Assembly: GCA_018658605.1 (NCBI GenBank)
Contig: JABHUV010000087.1
Span: forward strand, 1-16,138
DNA length: 16,138 nucleotides
DNA from: Planctomycetaceae bacterium
Lineage (GTDB): Bacteria > Planctomycetota > Planctomycetia > Pirellulales > Pirellulaceae
Direction: 5' to 3'
Made by a program: the position numbers and the translations under genes. Below the pieces are notes generated by a model, which saw only the letters and a list, made by a program, of their open reading frames with translations, was not told the origin of the DNA and did not search any database. Shown one piece after another: positions 1 through 8,208 of this stretch; position 1 is the stretch's first letter; every line of letters begins with the position of its first letter.

Positions 1-1
1 A

Positions 2-397
2 AAAACGTCTGATGCCATCGTCGCTACGGTAGATTTCATGCCAACGTTTGCGAGTCTCGCCGGTTTTGATCTTCCCACTGACCGTAAGATCGATGGAGTT
101 GACCAAACTAGCTTATTACTTGGAACCAATAAACAGGGCAACAGAGATAATTACTACTATCAAGGCAATGGTGTGCGACAGGGGAAATGGAAATACTTGG
201 TAGCGGATCAAAAGGTTTATGGTTATGCGCGAGATATGGAACGTCCCGTCGTTGAAGAATTGTACAACCTTGATCGCGATATTGGGGAGACAAATAATCT
301 GGCTACTAGACACCCCGTGAAAGTGCAAATGTTGAAAGCGTTGATGAATTCAATCAAAGAGGACGCAACCATCCAACCAGTACAGAAGCTACGTTAA
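2..397 (+). CDS. Sulfatase, C-terminal fragment (5' end outside window)
   Basis: The frame is open from the left edge (Lys codon at 2-4) and ends with TAA at 395-397, giving 131 residues of a truncated protein. It begins with a stretch reading TVDFMPTFASLAG, which matches the segment after the sulfatase core that in this family reads roughly 'D-hydrophobic-PT-hydrophobic-LAG'. It continues with a Gly-Val-Asp-x-x-Ser-Leu segment, a GKWKYL strand, and the typical C-terminal block ELYNLDRDIGETNNLA (Glu-Leu-Tyr-Asn-Leu ... Glu-Thr-Asn-Asn-Leu). These are the usual C-terminal subdomain features of family S1 sulfatases. The catalytic Cys region lies outside the window, so activity cannot be judged. 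The ATG at 38 is internal and is not a start. The gene converges on the - strand gene ending at 412, leaving 14 bp between the stops. It is a separate gene from the three-domain sulfatase further right. Confidence 0.85.
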   Translation, partial: KTSDAIVATVDFMPTFASLAGFDLPTDRKIDGVDQTSLLLGTNKQGNRDNYYYQGNGVRQGKWKYLVADQKVYGYARDMERPVVEELYNLDRDIGETNNLATRHPVKVQMLKALMNSIKEDATIQPVQKLR

Positions 398-411
398 TAG
401 GCTATCTTAAA

Positions 412-1149
412 CTATAGAGTTTCGGAACTATTCTTGGTGTCGCCGTCTGGCTGCGGTGTTCGGTACGTCGATTTGTCGGAGTTTAGGGATAAAGCGGCGG
501 ATTTACACATGAGTGCCCCTAAGCGTAGTGCGTGGTTATTGGAAATAGATTGACTGAGTGAGGACAATACTTCTTTCAACACGAGGTTGAATTCCTCTCG
601 CTTGGGAGACACGCTGCGTTCGGATATTTGTTGAATTATCTGTAGAATTCGAGAACGTTTTTGAACGTTTACTGGCAGCAGAAGGCTAAATGAACCCTGT
701 GAATGCTCGCCAGAACCCCCAACATAAGTTGTAATCGAAAAGGATTGGTTGTCACTGGATTTCACCTCCAGGTTTACGTAGGCTGAAATGTCTTCGCCTG
801 ACTTGACCGGCCACTTGCAGGGATGGCAATCGGTGATGGTCAACACGACGGTTGTATCGTCCTTTAAATTTAGTGTTGCAACTCCGCTAAAGGGAAGAGG
901 GACAACTGATCCACCTTGGCACTCGCGCGTCGGGTCGCTTGCTTCATGTACCGGTCCTTCAACGAGCTCCAAGCCACGTTCCATTAGGCTTTGTTGGAGC
1001 GCTTTTGAGGCTATTGCATCAAGTTTGGATAAGTCGACCGAGGTATTAGGTTGCGAAAGGTCATATACGGTTCTTGCCCCAAGTATTGTAATTAGTACGA
1101 ACAGAGTGATCTTCAGGAGAAATCGGTTCGTAGGGGGAGGGAGCGTCAT
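412..1149 (-). CDS. Unrecognised membrane-anchored protein with CxxC
   Basis: 245 residues, family not recognised. An N-terminal hydrophobic segment (about residues 9-28) follows a Lys/Arg-poor start and looks like a signal anchor or uncleaved signal, with the remainder outside the cytoplasm. A central region (about 85-160) is rich in alternating beta-type residues and holds a CHPC motif (Cys108, Cys111). Further cysteines are at 77 and 215. The region from about 163 to 220 looks helical, and the tail is polar. The ATG at 1147-1149 is preceded on the coding strand by AGGA with 7 nt spacing, a reasonable ribosome binding site. Of the two long opposing frames here, this one is preferred because it has a plausible signal anchor and binding site; the + strand frame at 788-1261 has neither. 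It converges with the left-edge sulfatase and diverges from the propeller gene at 1423. A role in sulfoglycan metabolism would be guilt by association only. Confidence 0.6.
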   Translation of the reverse strand: MTLPPPTNRFLLKITLFVLITILGARTVYDLSQPNTSVDLSKLDAIASKALQQSLMERGLELVEGPVHEASDPTRECQGGSVVPLPFSGVATLNLKDDTTVVLTITDCHPCKWPVKSGEDISAYVNLEVKSSDNQSFSITTYVGGSGEHSQGSFSLLLPVNVQKRSRILQIIQQISERSVSPKREEFNLVLKEVLSSLSQSISNNHALRLGALMCKSAALSLNSDKSTYRTPQPDGDTKNSSETL

Positions 1150-1422
1150 ATTCTATTCCTGCGAGAAGTCAAAATCGAAATTGGTTGTTCACATGCCGAC
1201 AACGAGAAACCATTTACTATTCTATATTGCGTGTTCTCCCAATTGTAACCTATTGGCGTGACGCTCCTTGGTCACAAATTACTATACTTCTTTAGCTAGT
1301 GCGGTAAATCATCAAATAAGGAATGGAAGGTAGAGCGAAGCTTTCGCGCCGATTTATTCGATCAGAAGTGGTAGGCTACTATTAACACCTAATAATCGCA
1401 TACTTACATCAAGGCTCGTACG
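1150..1422. other. Divergent intergenic region
   Basis: This 273-bp stretch separates the divergent genes at 1149 (-) and 1423 (+), so it must carry promoters for both. Two short inverted repeats are visible: GTGAC at 1258-1262 with GTCAC at 1271-1275, and GCGAA at 1335-1339 with TTCGC at 1343-1347. A TATACT hexamer at 1283-1288 resembles a -10 box on +, but no good -35 partner lies at standard spacing. No small gene with a credible start was found. Confidence 0.35.
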
Positions 1423-3228
1423 ATGATTCGATTTCATATTATTACGCTAAGCGCCTTACTTATTTGCAGCTTAAACTCGGCAAACGGGGTCGACCAATAC
1501 ATGACGATTCGCGTTATTGACGCGGATACGGAGCGTGGTGTTCCGTTAGTTCAATTAACAACCGTCAATCATCGCAGTTTTATTACCGATAGTCAGGGTG
1601 TGATTGCCTTTGATGAGCCGGGATTGATGAATCGCCGTGTGTTTTTTCACGTATTCAGTCACGGTTATGAGTTCCCAAAAGACAAATTTGGTTATCGTGG
1701 TAGAGCGATTCAGGTCAGTGCTGGTGGCACGGTTACATTAGAACTACAGCGGATTAATATAGCTGAGCGGCTTTATCGGGTGACTGGCCAGGGGAAATAT
1801 CGCGGCAGTCGATTACTAGGGTTGGACCTCCCGGTACGCGAGGATTTGCCGGGAGGCGTGCTTGGCAGCGACAGCGTGCTAACGGAAACCATTGGCGACT
1901 CGCTCTATTGGTTTTGGGGGGACACCAATAGAGCGGAATATCCCTTAGGTAATTTCCATGTCCCCGGAGCACGTTCTAAGCTGCCCGGCAAGGGAGGTTT
2001 GGATCCCCATCTCGGCATTGATCTAGATTACTTTCTTAATGAAAAAGGTTTCGCGAAGGAAACTTGTAAAATGCCGGGCAATGGGCCAACTTGGTTGGAC
2101 TGCCTAATGAAAGTAGAGGAGGAGGGCAAACCGGATCGACTTTTGGGGGTGTACATGAAGGTAGAAGCTCCATTACACATTTATGAACGTGGAATTGTGG
2201 AATTCAATCTTGCCACGCAACTTTGGGAACACCGGATGACATTCCCAGATTCCCAAAAAGTGGTTCCTCGCGGGCACCCATTCAAACACCGCGAGAAGGA
2301 TGAATTGTTTTTTTACTTTGCGGGCGGCGTACCGAGGACACGCGTTCCGGCTACGGTTAAGGATATTTTGGATCCCACGCGTTACGAAGCCTATACTTGC
2401 CTGACTGAATCCAGTAAATCACTCCCGGGCGTCCGTCGTGACGGCAATAACGAGCTGTCGTTCAGATGGACGACGACTGGACCAATATTGAGTGTGAATC
2501 TTGCCAATAAACTACTCCAAGCGGGGAGGCTTTCTGAAAATGAAATACCTGGTTTAATCGACATTGAAACGGGCAAGCATATAATTCCCCACCATGGCAG
2601 CGTCTATTACAACGCATATCTAGGCAAGTACATCATGATCATTAGTCAGTCTATGGGCCGCAGCATGCTTGGTGAAGTTTGGTTTTCGGAGTCAGCAACC
2701 CCCTCCGGACCCTGGAAATACGCGCGTCGAATCGTCACGCACGACAATTATAGTTTTTATAATCCCAAGCAGCATCCAATGCTTGACCGTGACAATGGCC
2801 GCAGTATTTTTTTTGAAGGCACCTATACCACCACCTTTTCCGGCAATACCAACCCAACACCTGGCTACGATTACAACCAGATAATGTACAAACTGGATTT
2901 AGCGGACGTGAGGCTCAATCTTCCCGTCCCCGTTTATTCCGAGCAGTTAGAACCTGGCTTGAATCCGATCCAATCCGTGCAACTAACTCCGGCGGACAAG
3001 GCTCGGGCTCCTCTGTTTTACGCGCTAACTCGAGCGGGGGTTAAAACGCAAGAAATCAAAATTAGCGGAGGTTCTTTTTGGATCGCCAAAGCGCCTGGCC
3101 CCCATCTCCAACCCCTCGTGGAATGGACTAAAAGAGATCAAACTTCCATTTATCTGCCTCAGGGAATGACCGTGTCCGGAGGTTATCAGAAAAAGCAAGG
3201 AGCGGTTGGGTATGTTTGGAAGAGATAA
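1423..3228 (+). CDS. Secreted beta-propeller protein, glycan-active-like
   Basis: 601 residues. A clear Sec signal peptide (about 1-22, ending SANG) is followed by a transthyretin/carboxypeptidase-regulatory-like beta-sandwich (about 25-110; reads as an IRVIDADTERGVPL strand and an SFITDSQGVIAF segment, typical of that fold). From about 115 to 500 the pattern is that of a five-bladed beta-propeller of the glycoside-hydrolase or DUF4185 type: a first-blade LYWFWGDT motif (Asp167), a GHPF turn (about 284), a HHGSVYYNAYLGKYIMI segment (His390, His391) and FYNPKQHP with FFEGTYTT (about 445-469). The last 100 residues form a further beta-rich domain. The fold call is inference from motif shape. 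The catalytic residues of GH43 or GH32 cannot be assigned with certainty, so activity is unknown. A weak AAGG lies upstream of the ATG. It probably acts outside the cytoplasm on the same glycans as the neighbouring sulfatases. It converges on the three-domain sulfatase gene. Confidence 0.8.
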   Translation: MIRFHIITLSALLICSLNSANGVDQYMTIRVIDADTERGVPLVQLTTVNHRSFITDSQGVIAFDEPGLMNRRVFFHVFSHGYEFPKDKFGYRGRAIQVSAGGTVTLELQRINIAERLYRVTGQGKYRGSRLLGLDLPVREDLPGGVLGSDSVLTETIGDSLYWFWGDTNRAEYPLGNFHVPGARSKLPGKGGLDPHLGIDLDYFLNEKGFAKETCKMPGNGPTWLDCLMKVEEEGKPDRLLGVYMKVEAPLHIYERGIVEFNLATQLWEHRMTFPDSQKVVPRGHPFKHREKDELFFYFAGGVPRTRVPATVKDILDPTRYEAYTCLTESSKSLPGVRRDGNNELSFRWTTTGPILSVNLANKLLQAGRLSENEIPGLIDIETGKHIIPHHGSVYYNAYLGKYIMIISQSMGRSMLGEVWFSESATPSGPWKYARRIVTHDNYSFYNPKQHPMLDRDNGRSIFFEGTYTTTFSGNTNPTPGYDYNQIMYKLDLADVRLNLPVPVYSEQLEPGLNPIQSVQLTPADKARAPLFYALTRAGVKTQEIKISGGSFWIAKAPGPHLQPLVEWTKRDQTSIYLPQGMTVSGGYQKKQGAVGYVWKR

Positions 3229-3241
3229 ACAGAAGTTAATC

Positions 3242-3274
3242 AATGATTGGAATTTTCTTTTTCCGACAATCATT
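3242..3274. terminator. Inverted repeat between convergent genes, possible terminator
   Basis: AATGATTG at 3242-3249 is a perfect 8-bp inverse of CAATCATT at 3267-3274, with a 17-nt T-rich loop, in the 61 bp between the stops at 3228 (+) and 3290 (-). The position fits a bidirectional terminator. The stem is AT-rich and no T-run follows it on either strand, so this is weak. Confidence 0.25.
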
Positions 3275-3289
3275 TCCACGGTCGGTGGT

Positions 3290-6200
3290 TTATTCGAGAG
3301 GTAATTTTCGTGGCATAGCAGCCTTCGTCTCCAATAGCCACCTGCTCAGATCATCATTAAGACGTTGCGTAAGTTTGGGGCGCGAGACAGCCAAATTATT
3401 GGCTTCACTTATGTCCTTGGTGATATTGTAAAGTTCCAGGGAATTTGTTGCATAATGACGCACCAATTTGTAGTCTCCACTACGCACGGCACCTGCAAGC
3501 GAATTACTACGGTGCCATGCATAATTCGGGAAATGAAAGTATATGTTAGTCCTGTCAAGTTGTTTGTTGTGAAACAATGGTGCTAAGGATACCCCGTCAC
3601 AAATGGATTCTGCTTCTAAGTTGCAGACTTCAAGAATGGTTGGAAAGAAGTCCATGCTAATCACAGGAGTGTCATTGAGTTGGTTTGGTTTGATGACGTT
3701 GGGCCAGCGAATCATTAGGGGCACCCGAATGCCGCCTTCATAGATATGGCCTTTTGATTCTCGCAGTGGTCGGTTGTCGGACACGCCCGCGAATCCTCCG
3801 TTGTCTGAGGTAAAGATCACTAGCGTATTATCACTGAGCCCCTTCTTGTCCAGGTGAGCCATGATTTTTCCAAACGAAGCATCCAGCGCTTCAATCATGG
3901 CGCCGTAGCGAGTGTCATTGAGTCCTGGTCCGGATTTGGATTCATATTTCTTCAAAAGATGGTCTGGGGCCTCCATCGGCCAGTGAACGGAATAATTCCA
4001 GAGGCAAGTAAAAAACGGCGCGCCGTCTGCCTTATCAATAAATTGGCACACCTCGTCGGCTAAGCGATCTGGCAGGTATTCCCCTTCCTTGCGATCGGTA
4101 AGGTTGTGGATTCGATAGGGATCGAAAAAGGTCGGTGGACCCCCGTAAATACAGCCTCCAATGTTGACGTCAAATCCTTGGTTTTCGGGATAATACTTAA
4201 CGGCTCCCTGTCCGAGGGGGCCAACGCCGGTACCCGCAATATGCCATTTTCCGAAGAAGCCCGTAGCGTAGCCGACTCCTTGGAGCCGTTCGGCGATGGT
4301 TGTATAGGACGGATCGAGGTAATCAAACATTTCAGCGCCGGTATGTGAGGCGTCGGCGGGTGTAAATTGCGGACGGTCGGGAATGTGATTGGTAATTCTG
4401 AGCCGAGCCGGCGCCAAGCCAGTGATTAAAGCGGCGCGGGTCGGTGAGCAGACTGGAGCTGCGGCATAAGCGCTGGTGAAACGAATGCCTTCATTTGCGA
4501 AACGGTCCAGATGCGGGGTTTCGACTAGAGGGTTACCCTGACAAGCCAAATCCATCCAGGCCAAATCGTCCGCCATGACCAAAATGATATTTGGAGGTGA
4601 ACTTGACATGATTTGCTTGTCTTGTAATACGGGGTCGCGTTCCGGTGTATATGCTCTGTTGGTCGTTGGCAGTTGTGCCTTGATGTCTTTTAGGTACTGC
4701 TTAAGTTTAGTATTAAGCTGGGCTGCCTTTTCCGGATAGGTGTTCACCAGATTATTGGCCTCCCCTAGATCTTTGGAAAGATCGTACAATTGTAATTCAC
4801 CCGATTCCCAGAAGTAATGAAGTTTATAATCGCCGTCAACAATCGTCGAATCAGGTTTGCTTAGCTTTTGATGTTGATAGTGCGGCCAGTGGAAGTAAAG
4901 TTCATTGCGGGGTCGAATTACGCTGCCTGTTTGGTGCAACGCAGGTATCAGACTTCCACCCTCAACCCGCTCGTCTAGATTATGTATACCGAGGATGTCA
5001 CAGATGGTCGGTAAAATGTCGTAGCCGATGGCCTTCTGACGAGAAAGGGATCCAGCTGTAATTCCGGGACCAGAAATCATCAGGGGAACCCGCACGCCCG
5101 CTTCCCACAAGGTTGCCTTGCTGCCGCGTAGGGGCCCATTGATGTTCGCGGGATCCGTTGTTGGATACGTGCCATTGTCTGAGGTATAGATAATATAGGT
5201 GTTGTCAAGAATTCCTAGGTGTTCGACCGCGTCCAACAATTGACCGAGTGATGTGTCTAAATCTTCAATCATGCCCCCGTACTGAATGTTATTGTGACGT
5301 TTTCCCTCCTGGCGGGATTCAAGCCGGGCGATAGTATGCGGTTGGGACTGGTATCCCAAATGAGTTGCGTAGTGCGAAACCTGCAAATAGAAAGGATTGC
5401 CTCGGGAAACCTGTTTCTGCATCCAGTTCACCGACGAACGCGTAATGCTAAAAGCTCTTTTTGGATCGTCCGGCAGGTTGGACTTTAACCCCCCCTCTCG
5501 ATTACCGGTCGAACCGTCTCCGATATCAAAACCGTGCGCCAGCGGGCCTCCTCCATTGAGATGCCATTTACCAAAATGTGCAGCCATATATGCGGAGTTA
5601 TGTGCTTTGAGTCGCTCAGGAATTGTTACTGTAGCTGAGTCGAGTTGATTGACATGGGCTGGCGGGGTCAAACGATTGCCGATGTAGTATTTTCCCGTAT
5701 TACGACCGACGATATCACTGAAGTGCAGTGCCGCCGGACTGATGCCGGTAAGCAGTGCGGCACGGGATGGCGAACAGTTAGTATGCGCCGAATAGGCCTG
5801 AGTAAAACGCATGCCGGAAGCGGCGATACGTTGCATATTAGGGGTGTGAAAAAAGTCACTCTTAGATTGTTTGATTTGCGGATCATACGGGATCGATGTG
5901 GTTCCCCAGCCTTGGTCGTCTGATAGAATCACGATAAAATTGGGCGGATTTTTTGCGGAGGTGTTAGATTGATTGGCCTTAATTGCCGCCGGTTCAAGTG
6001 GATCTAACCGGACCCGAGTCACCTCTCCGGTGTAGCGAAATGGGTCATCGTAATTACCGACATTACTTTGATTGTCATCGTTAATACTCAGACCATCCTG
6101 TGGTTCGACGGGTATCAAACCATCCGCCTGACCCGTGGCTATGACCTCACCATTGATTTTCAACGACATCTTGGCGTCTTTGGCGAGAATCGCTTCGATA

Positions 6201-8047
6201 TCAAGGGGCTTTTTGTTTTTGATGGTCGCGGATGAGATCGATTTTAATTTGCCGTTGATGCGGACGCTAAACGTAAGCTGCGCTTGCTTAATATGCAGCG
6301 CAACGCCCTGTTGGCTACCGCCCAAGGCAAACAAGACCCCATCGCGTTGTCCTGATGACGCGGTACACGAGAGAGAAATCGCGCGGTTGGCGATTTTTAT
6401 GGTACCGGACTTGGGTGTAGTTTTAGAAGCGGTGGGCATCGTCTTAAACCAGTCATGCCAGCGATAGGAAAGCTCTTCGAGGCGGATGGATTGCTCGCTC
6501 GCCAGATTAGTCGTTTCCGCTGGGTCCTGTTGGATATTGAACAGCTCCCATGGCTGCCCAGCAAGTGCAGAGATTTTCCACTGCCGATATCTAGCGGCTC
6601 GACCGCCCATATGTTCAAAGTAAAGCATGCGATCGCTATCGACTTTATTTCGTTGTAATAATCCAACCAAACTATCACCGTCCATTCTGAACGAATCGCT
6701 CTGTCTCGCGCCAGCTAACTCCAAACAGGTGGGAGCAATATCCATGACGTGACCGATGTTAGTTGTGATTTTACCTGGATTCACATCCATTCCAGCGGGC
6801 CAGTGCACGATTAACGGGGTTCGACAACCACCTTCGTAACTTTCTTTTTTCCAGTATCGCAGAGGACTGTTGGTTGCATTTGCCCAAGCGGGCCCGAGTC
6901 CGGTATAGCTTTCCGCGGCTCCGAGTTTACTGCGATGTTGCGGTAGTTTAAGTTCACGTTCGCGATGGGCAATTTTGCCGGTGCGTGTTTGTCCGTTTCG
7001 ATCATAGCCGGCATAACCGGGGATTTCCGGCGACGCGCCGTTGTCAGAGAGAAAGAAAATAACAGTGTTTTCTAGTTCGCCGGTTTCCTTTAACGCCCCG
7101 ATAATACGTCCAATTCCCTGATCGACACTGTCGATCATAGCGGCGTGCACTTCCATCTTACCGGATTGATAAGACTTCTCCGATACGGTGAGTTCATCCC
7201 ATGAGTTCCCACGGTCGATTACCCCGTCTATGGGGGTGTTCTGCGGGAACAACTTCATGTCTCTTTGTTGCTTAAAACGGTTGGTCTTCAATTCATCCCA
7301 ACCCCCATTGTATTTTCCCTGGTATTTTTTTATTACGCCAGGCTTGGCATGTAGCGGCCAGTGCGGTGCCGTATAGGCAACGTAGAGAAAAAAAGGTTCT
7401 TCATCTTTTTCGTCAAAGGAATGAATGTAGTTAACCGAATAATCCGTAATCGAATCGGTCAAATAGAAATCGTTCGGAACGTTTTCAACAGGGGTGTCGT
7501 CGTGAACCAAACTGAAAGGATCGAAATAGTCGACGACGCCCCAGATCACTCCGTAGTAATGGTCAAATCCGCGTTTGCGGGGATAAGAAGCAGGATCGGC
7601 GAAGGGGATGTCCAAATCTAGTTGGTGATCCATCCAGCGAATACGTTGTTGATCGTCATTGGTAGACGTCAATTCGGAGAGGTGCCATTTTCCGGTCATC
7701 CCCGTTTGGTACCCAGCGGGCTTGAGCAGTTCGGCCAAGGTGGGCGCGGTAACAGCCAGCGTTTTCCCGTTACGTGCAAGACCCACTCGATGTGGATAGG
7801 AGCCGGTAAGCAGGCTGGCGCGAGTTGGGCAGCAGCGGGCACAGTTATAGAACTGTGTGAAACGTAGGCCTCCGTCTGCCAGTCTATTCAGATTGGGCGT
7901 CTCAATTTCACCCCCAAAGCACATAGGATCTGAATAACCCATATCGTCAACCATGATGACTAAAAAATTGGGTTTATCGGCTGAGAGTAACGTGACTGAG
8001 TACAGCAGGGGGATTAAGAAACAACAGAGTTTTACTAGGTTTCGCAT
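3290..8047 (-). CDS. Secreted tri-sulfatase: three tandem sulfatase domains with lectin-like insert
   Basis: One uninterrupted frame of 1585 residues from the ATG at 8047, about three times the usual sulfatase length. Numbering from that ATG: signal peptide 1 to about 23; sulfatase 1 (25-538) with Asp34/Asp35, nucleophile signature CCPTR at Cys72, GKWH 119-122 and SDNG 334-337; a beta-sandwich, lectin/LamG-like domain (about 547-683); sulfatase 2 (699-1136) with Asp710/711, CSPSR at Cys758, GKWH 826-829 and SDNG 956-959; sulfatase 3 (1150-1581) with Asp1160/1161, CSPTR at Cys1200, GKWH 1266-1269 and SDNG 1414-1417. All three sites therefore keep the Cys that becomes formylglycine plus metal-binding Asp/Asn and Lys/His residues. 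Domains 2 and 3 resemble each other more (LRGSK...EAGVRVPLMI against LRESK...EGGIRVPLMI) than domain 1. Neither internal junction has a hydrophobic signal sequence, which argues for a real fusion. A TTG at 8074 is an alternative start, but the ATG sits directly before the signal peptide and fits the promoter at 8087-8115. The iduronate-sulfatase-like gene lies upstream on the same strand. The substrate is unknown. Confidence 0.92.
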   Translation of the reverse strand: MRNLVKLCCFLIPLLYSVTLLSADKPNFLVIMVDDMGYSDPMCFGGEIETPNLNRLADGGLRFTQFYNCARCCPTRASLLTGSYPHRVGLARNGKTLAVTAPTLAELLKPAGYQTGMTGKWHLSELTSTNDDQQRIRWMDHQLDLDIPFADPASYPRKRGFDHYYGVIWGVVDYFDPFSLVHDDTPVENVPNDFYLTDSITDYSVNYIHSFDEKDEEPFFLYVAYTAPHWPLHAKPGVIKKYQGKYNGGWDELKTNRFKQQRDMKLFPQNTPIDGVIDRGNSWDELTVSEKSYQSGKMEVHAAMIDSVDQGIGRIIGALKETGELENTVIFFLSDNGASPEIPGYAGYDRNGQTRTGKIAHRERELKLPQHRSKLGAAESYTGLGPAWANATNSPLRYWKKESYEGGCRTPLIVHWPAGMDVNPGKITTNIGHVMDIAPTCLELAGARQSDSFRMDGDSLVGLLQRNKVDSDRMLYFEHMGGRAARYRQWKISALAGQPWELFNIQQDPAETTNLASEQSIRLEELSYRWHDWFKTMPTASKTTPKSGTIKIANRAISLSCTASSGQRDGVLFALGGSQQGVALHIKQAQLTFSVRINGKLKSISSATIKNKKPLDIEAILAKDAKMSLKINGEVIATGQADGLIPVEPQDGLSINDDNQSNVGNYDDPFRYTGEVTRVRLDPLEPAAIKANQSNTSAKNPPNFIVILSDDQGWGTTSIPYDPQIKQSKSDFFHTPNMQRIAASGMRFTQAYSAHTNCSPSRAALLTGISPAALHFSDIVGRNTGKYYIGNRLTPPAHVNQLDSATVTIPERLKAHNSAYMAAHFGKWHLNGGGPLAHGFDIGDGSTGNREGGLKSNLPDDPKRAFSITRSSVNWMQKQVSRGNPFYLQVSHYATHLGYQSQPHTIARLESRQEGKRHNNIQYGGMIEDLDTSLGQLLDAVEHLGILDNTYIIYTSDNGTYPTTDPANINGPLRGSKATLWEAGVRVPLMISGPGITAGSLSRQKAIGYDILPTICDILGIHNLDERVEGGSLIPALHQTGSVIRPRNELYFHWPHYQHQKLSKPDSTIVDGDYKLHYFWESGELQLYDLSKDLGEANNLVNTYPEKAAQLNTKLKQYLKDIKAQLPTTNRAYTPERDPVLQDKQIMSSSPPNIILVMADDLAWMDLACQGNPLVETPHLDRFANEGIRFTSAYAAAPVCSPTRAALITGLAPARLRITNHIPDRPQFTPADASHTGAEMFDYLDPSYTTIAERLQGVGYATGFFGKWHIAGTGVGPLGQGAVKYYPENQGFDVNIGGCIYGGPPTFFDPYRIHNLTDRKEGEYLPDRLADEVCQFIDKADGAPFFTCLWNYSVHWPMEAPDHLLKKYESKSGPGLNDTRYGAMIEALDASFGKIMAHLDKKGLSDNTLVIFTSDNGGFAGVSDNRPLRESKGHIYEGGIRVPLMIRWPNVIKPNQLNDTPVISMDFFPTILEVCNLEAESICDGVSLAPLFHNKQLDRTNIYFHFPNYAWHRSNSLAGAVRSGDYKLVRHYATNSLELYNITKDISEANNLAVSRPKLTQRLNDDLSRWLLETKAAMPRKLPLE

Positions 8048-8208
8048 AAGTTGCCAAGTATTTGTGGAGAGCAAAGGTAAAGCTTCATTATACGTCGACG
8101 GCCGCGTTTCGTCTGGTCATTTTGGGCGCCGATATTTCGGATGTTGAGTTGATTGTTTTTAGATAAGGCCGATGGCAACGTCACTAGGAATTGTGGGTTT
8201 GGAAAGCG
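8048..8208. other. Intergenic gap upstream of the tri-sulfatase gene
   Basis: This 161-bp gap lies between the stop of the iduronate-sulfatase-like gene (8209) and the ATG of the tri-sulfatase gene (8047), both on the - strand. It carries a promoter-like site, reported separately. No convincing terminator for the upstream gene was found, so read-through plus an internal promoter is possible. Confidence 0.4.
8087..8115 (-). promoter_or_regulatory. Sigma70-like promoter candidate for the tri-sulfatase gene
   Basis: On the - strand a perfect TATAAT (8092-8087) is preceded by 17 nt and then CAGACG (8115-8110), a weak 3-of-6 match to TTGACA. Transcription would begin near 8080. That leaves about 5 nt before the TTG at 8074 but about 32 nt before the ATG at 8047, which supports the ATG as the start. 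Sigma70 consensus is an assumption for this organism. Confidence 0.4.

Noticed and set aside
409..422. AAACT/AGTTT hairpin between the first two convergent genes
   Set aside because: A 5-bp AT-rich stem overlapping a stop codon is expected by chance.
788..1261. 157-codon + strand frame opposite the membrane-anchored protein gene
   Set aside because: It has no signal or domain features and lacks a good ribosome binding site. The opposite strand frame has a binding site, a signal anchor and a coherent protein.
4580..4660. Separate start for a third sulfatase gene at the internal Met before domain 3
   Set aside because: No ribosome binding site or signal peptide precedes it and the frame is continuous with domain 2; internal initiation is possible but unsupported.
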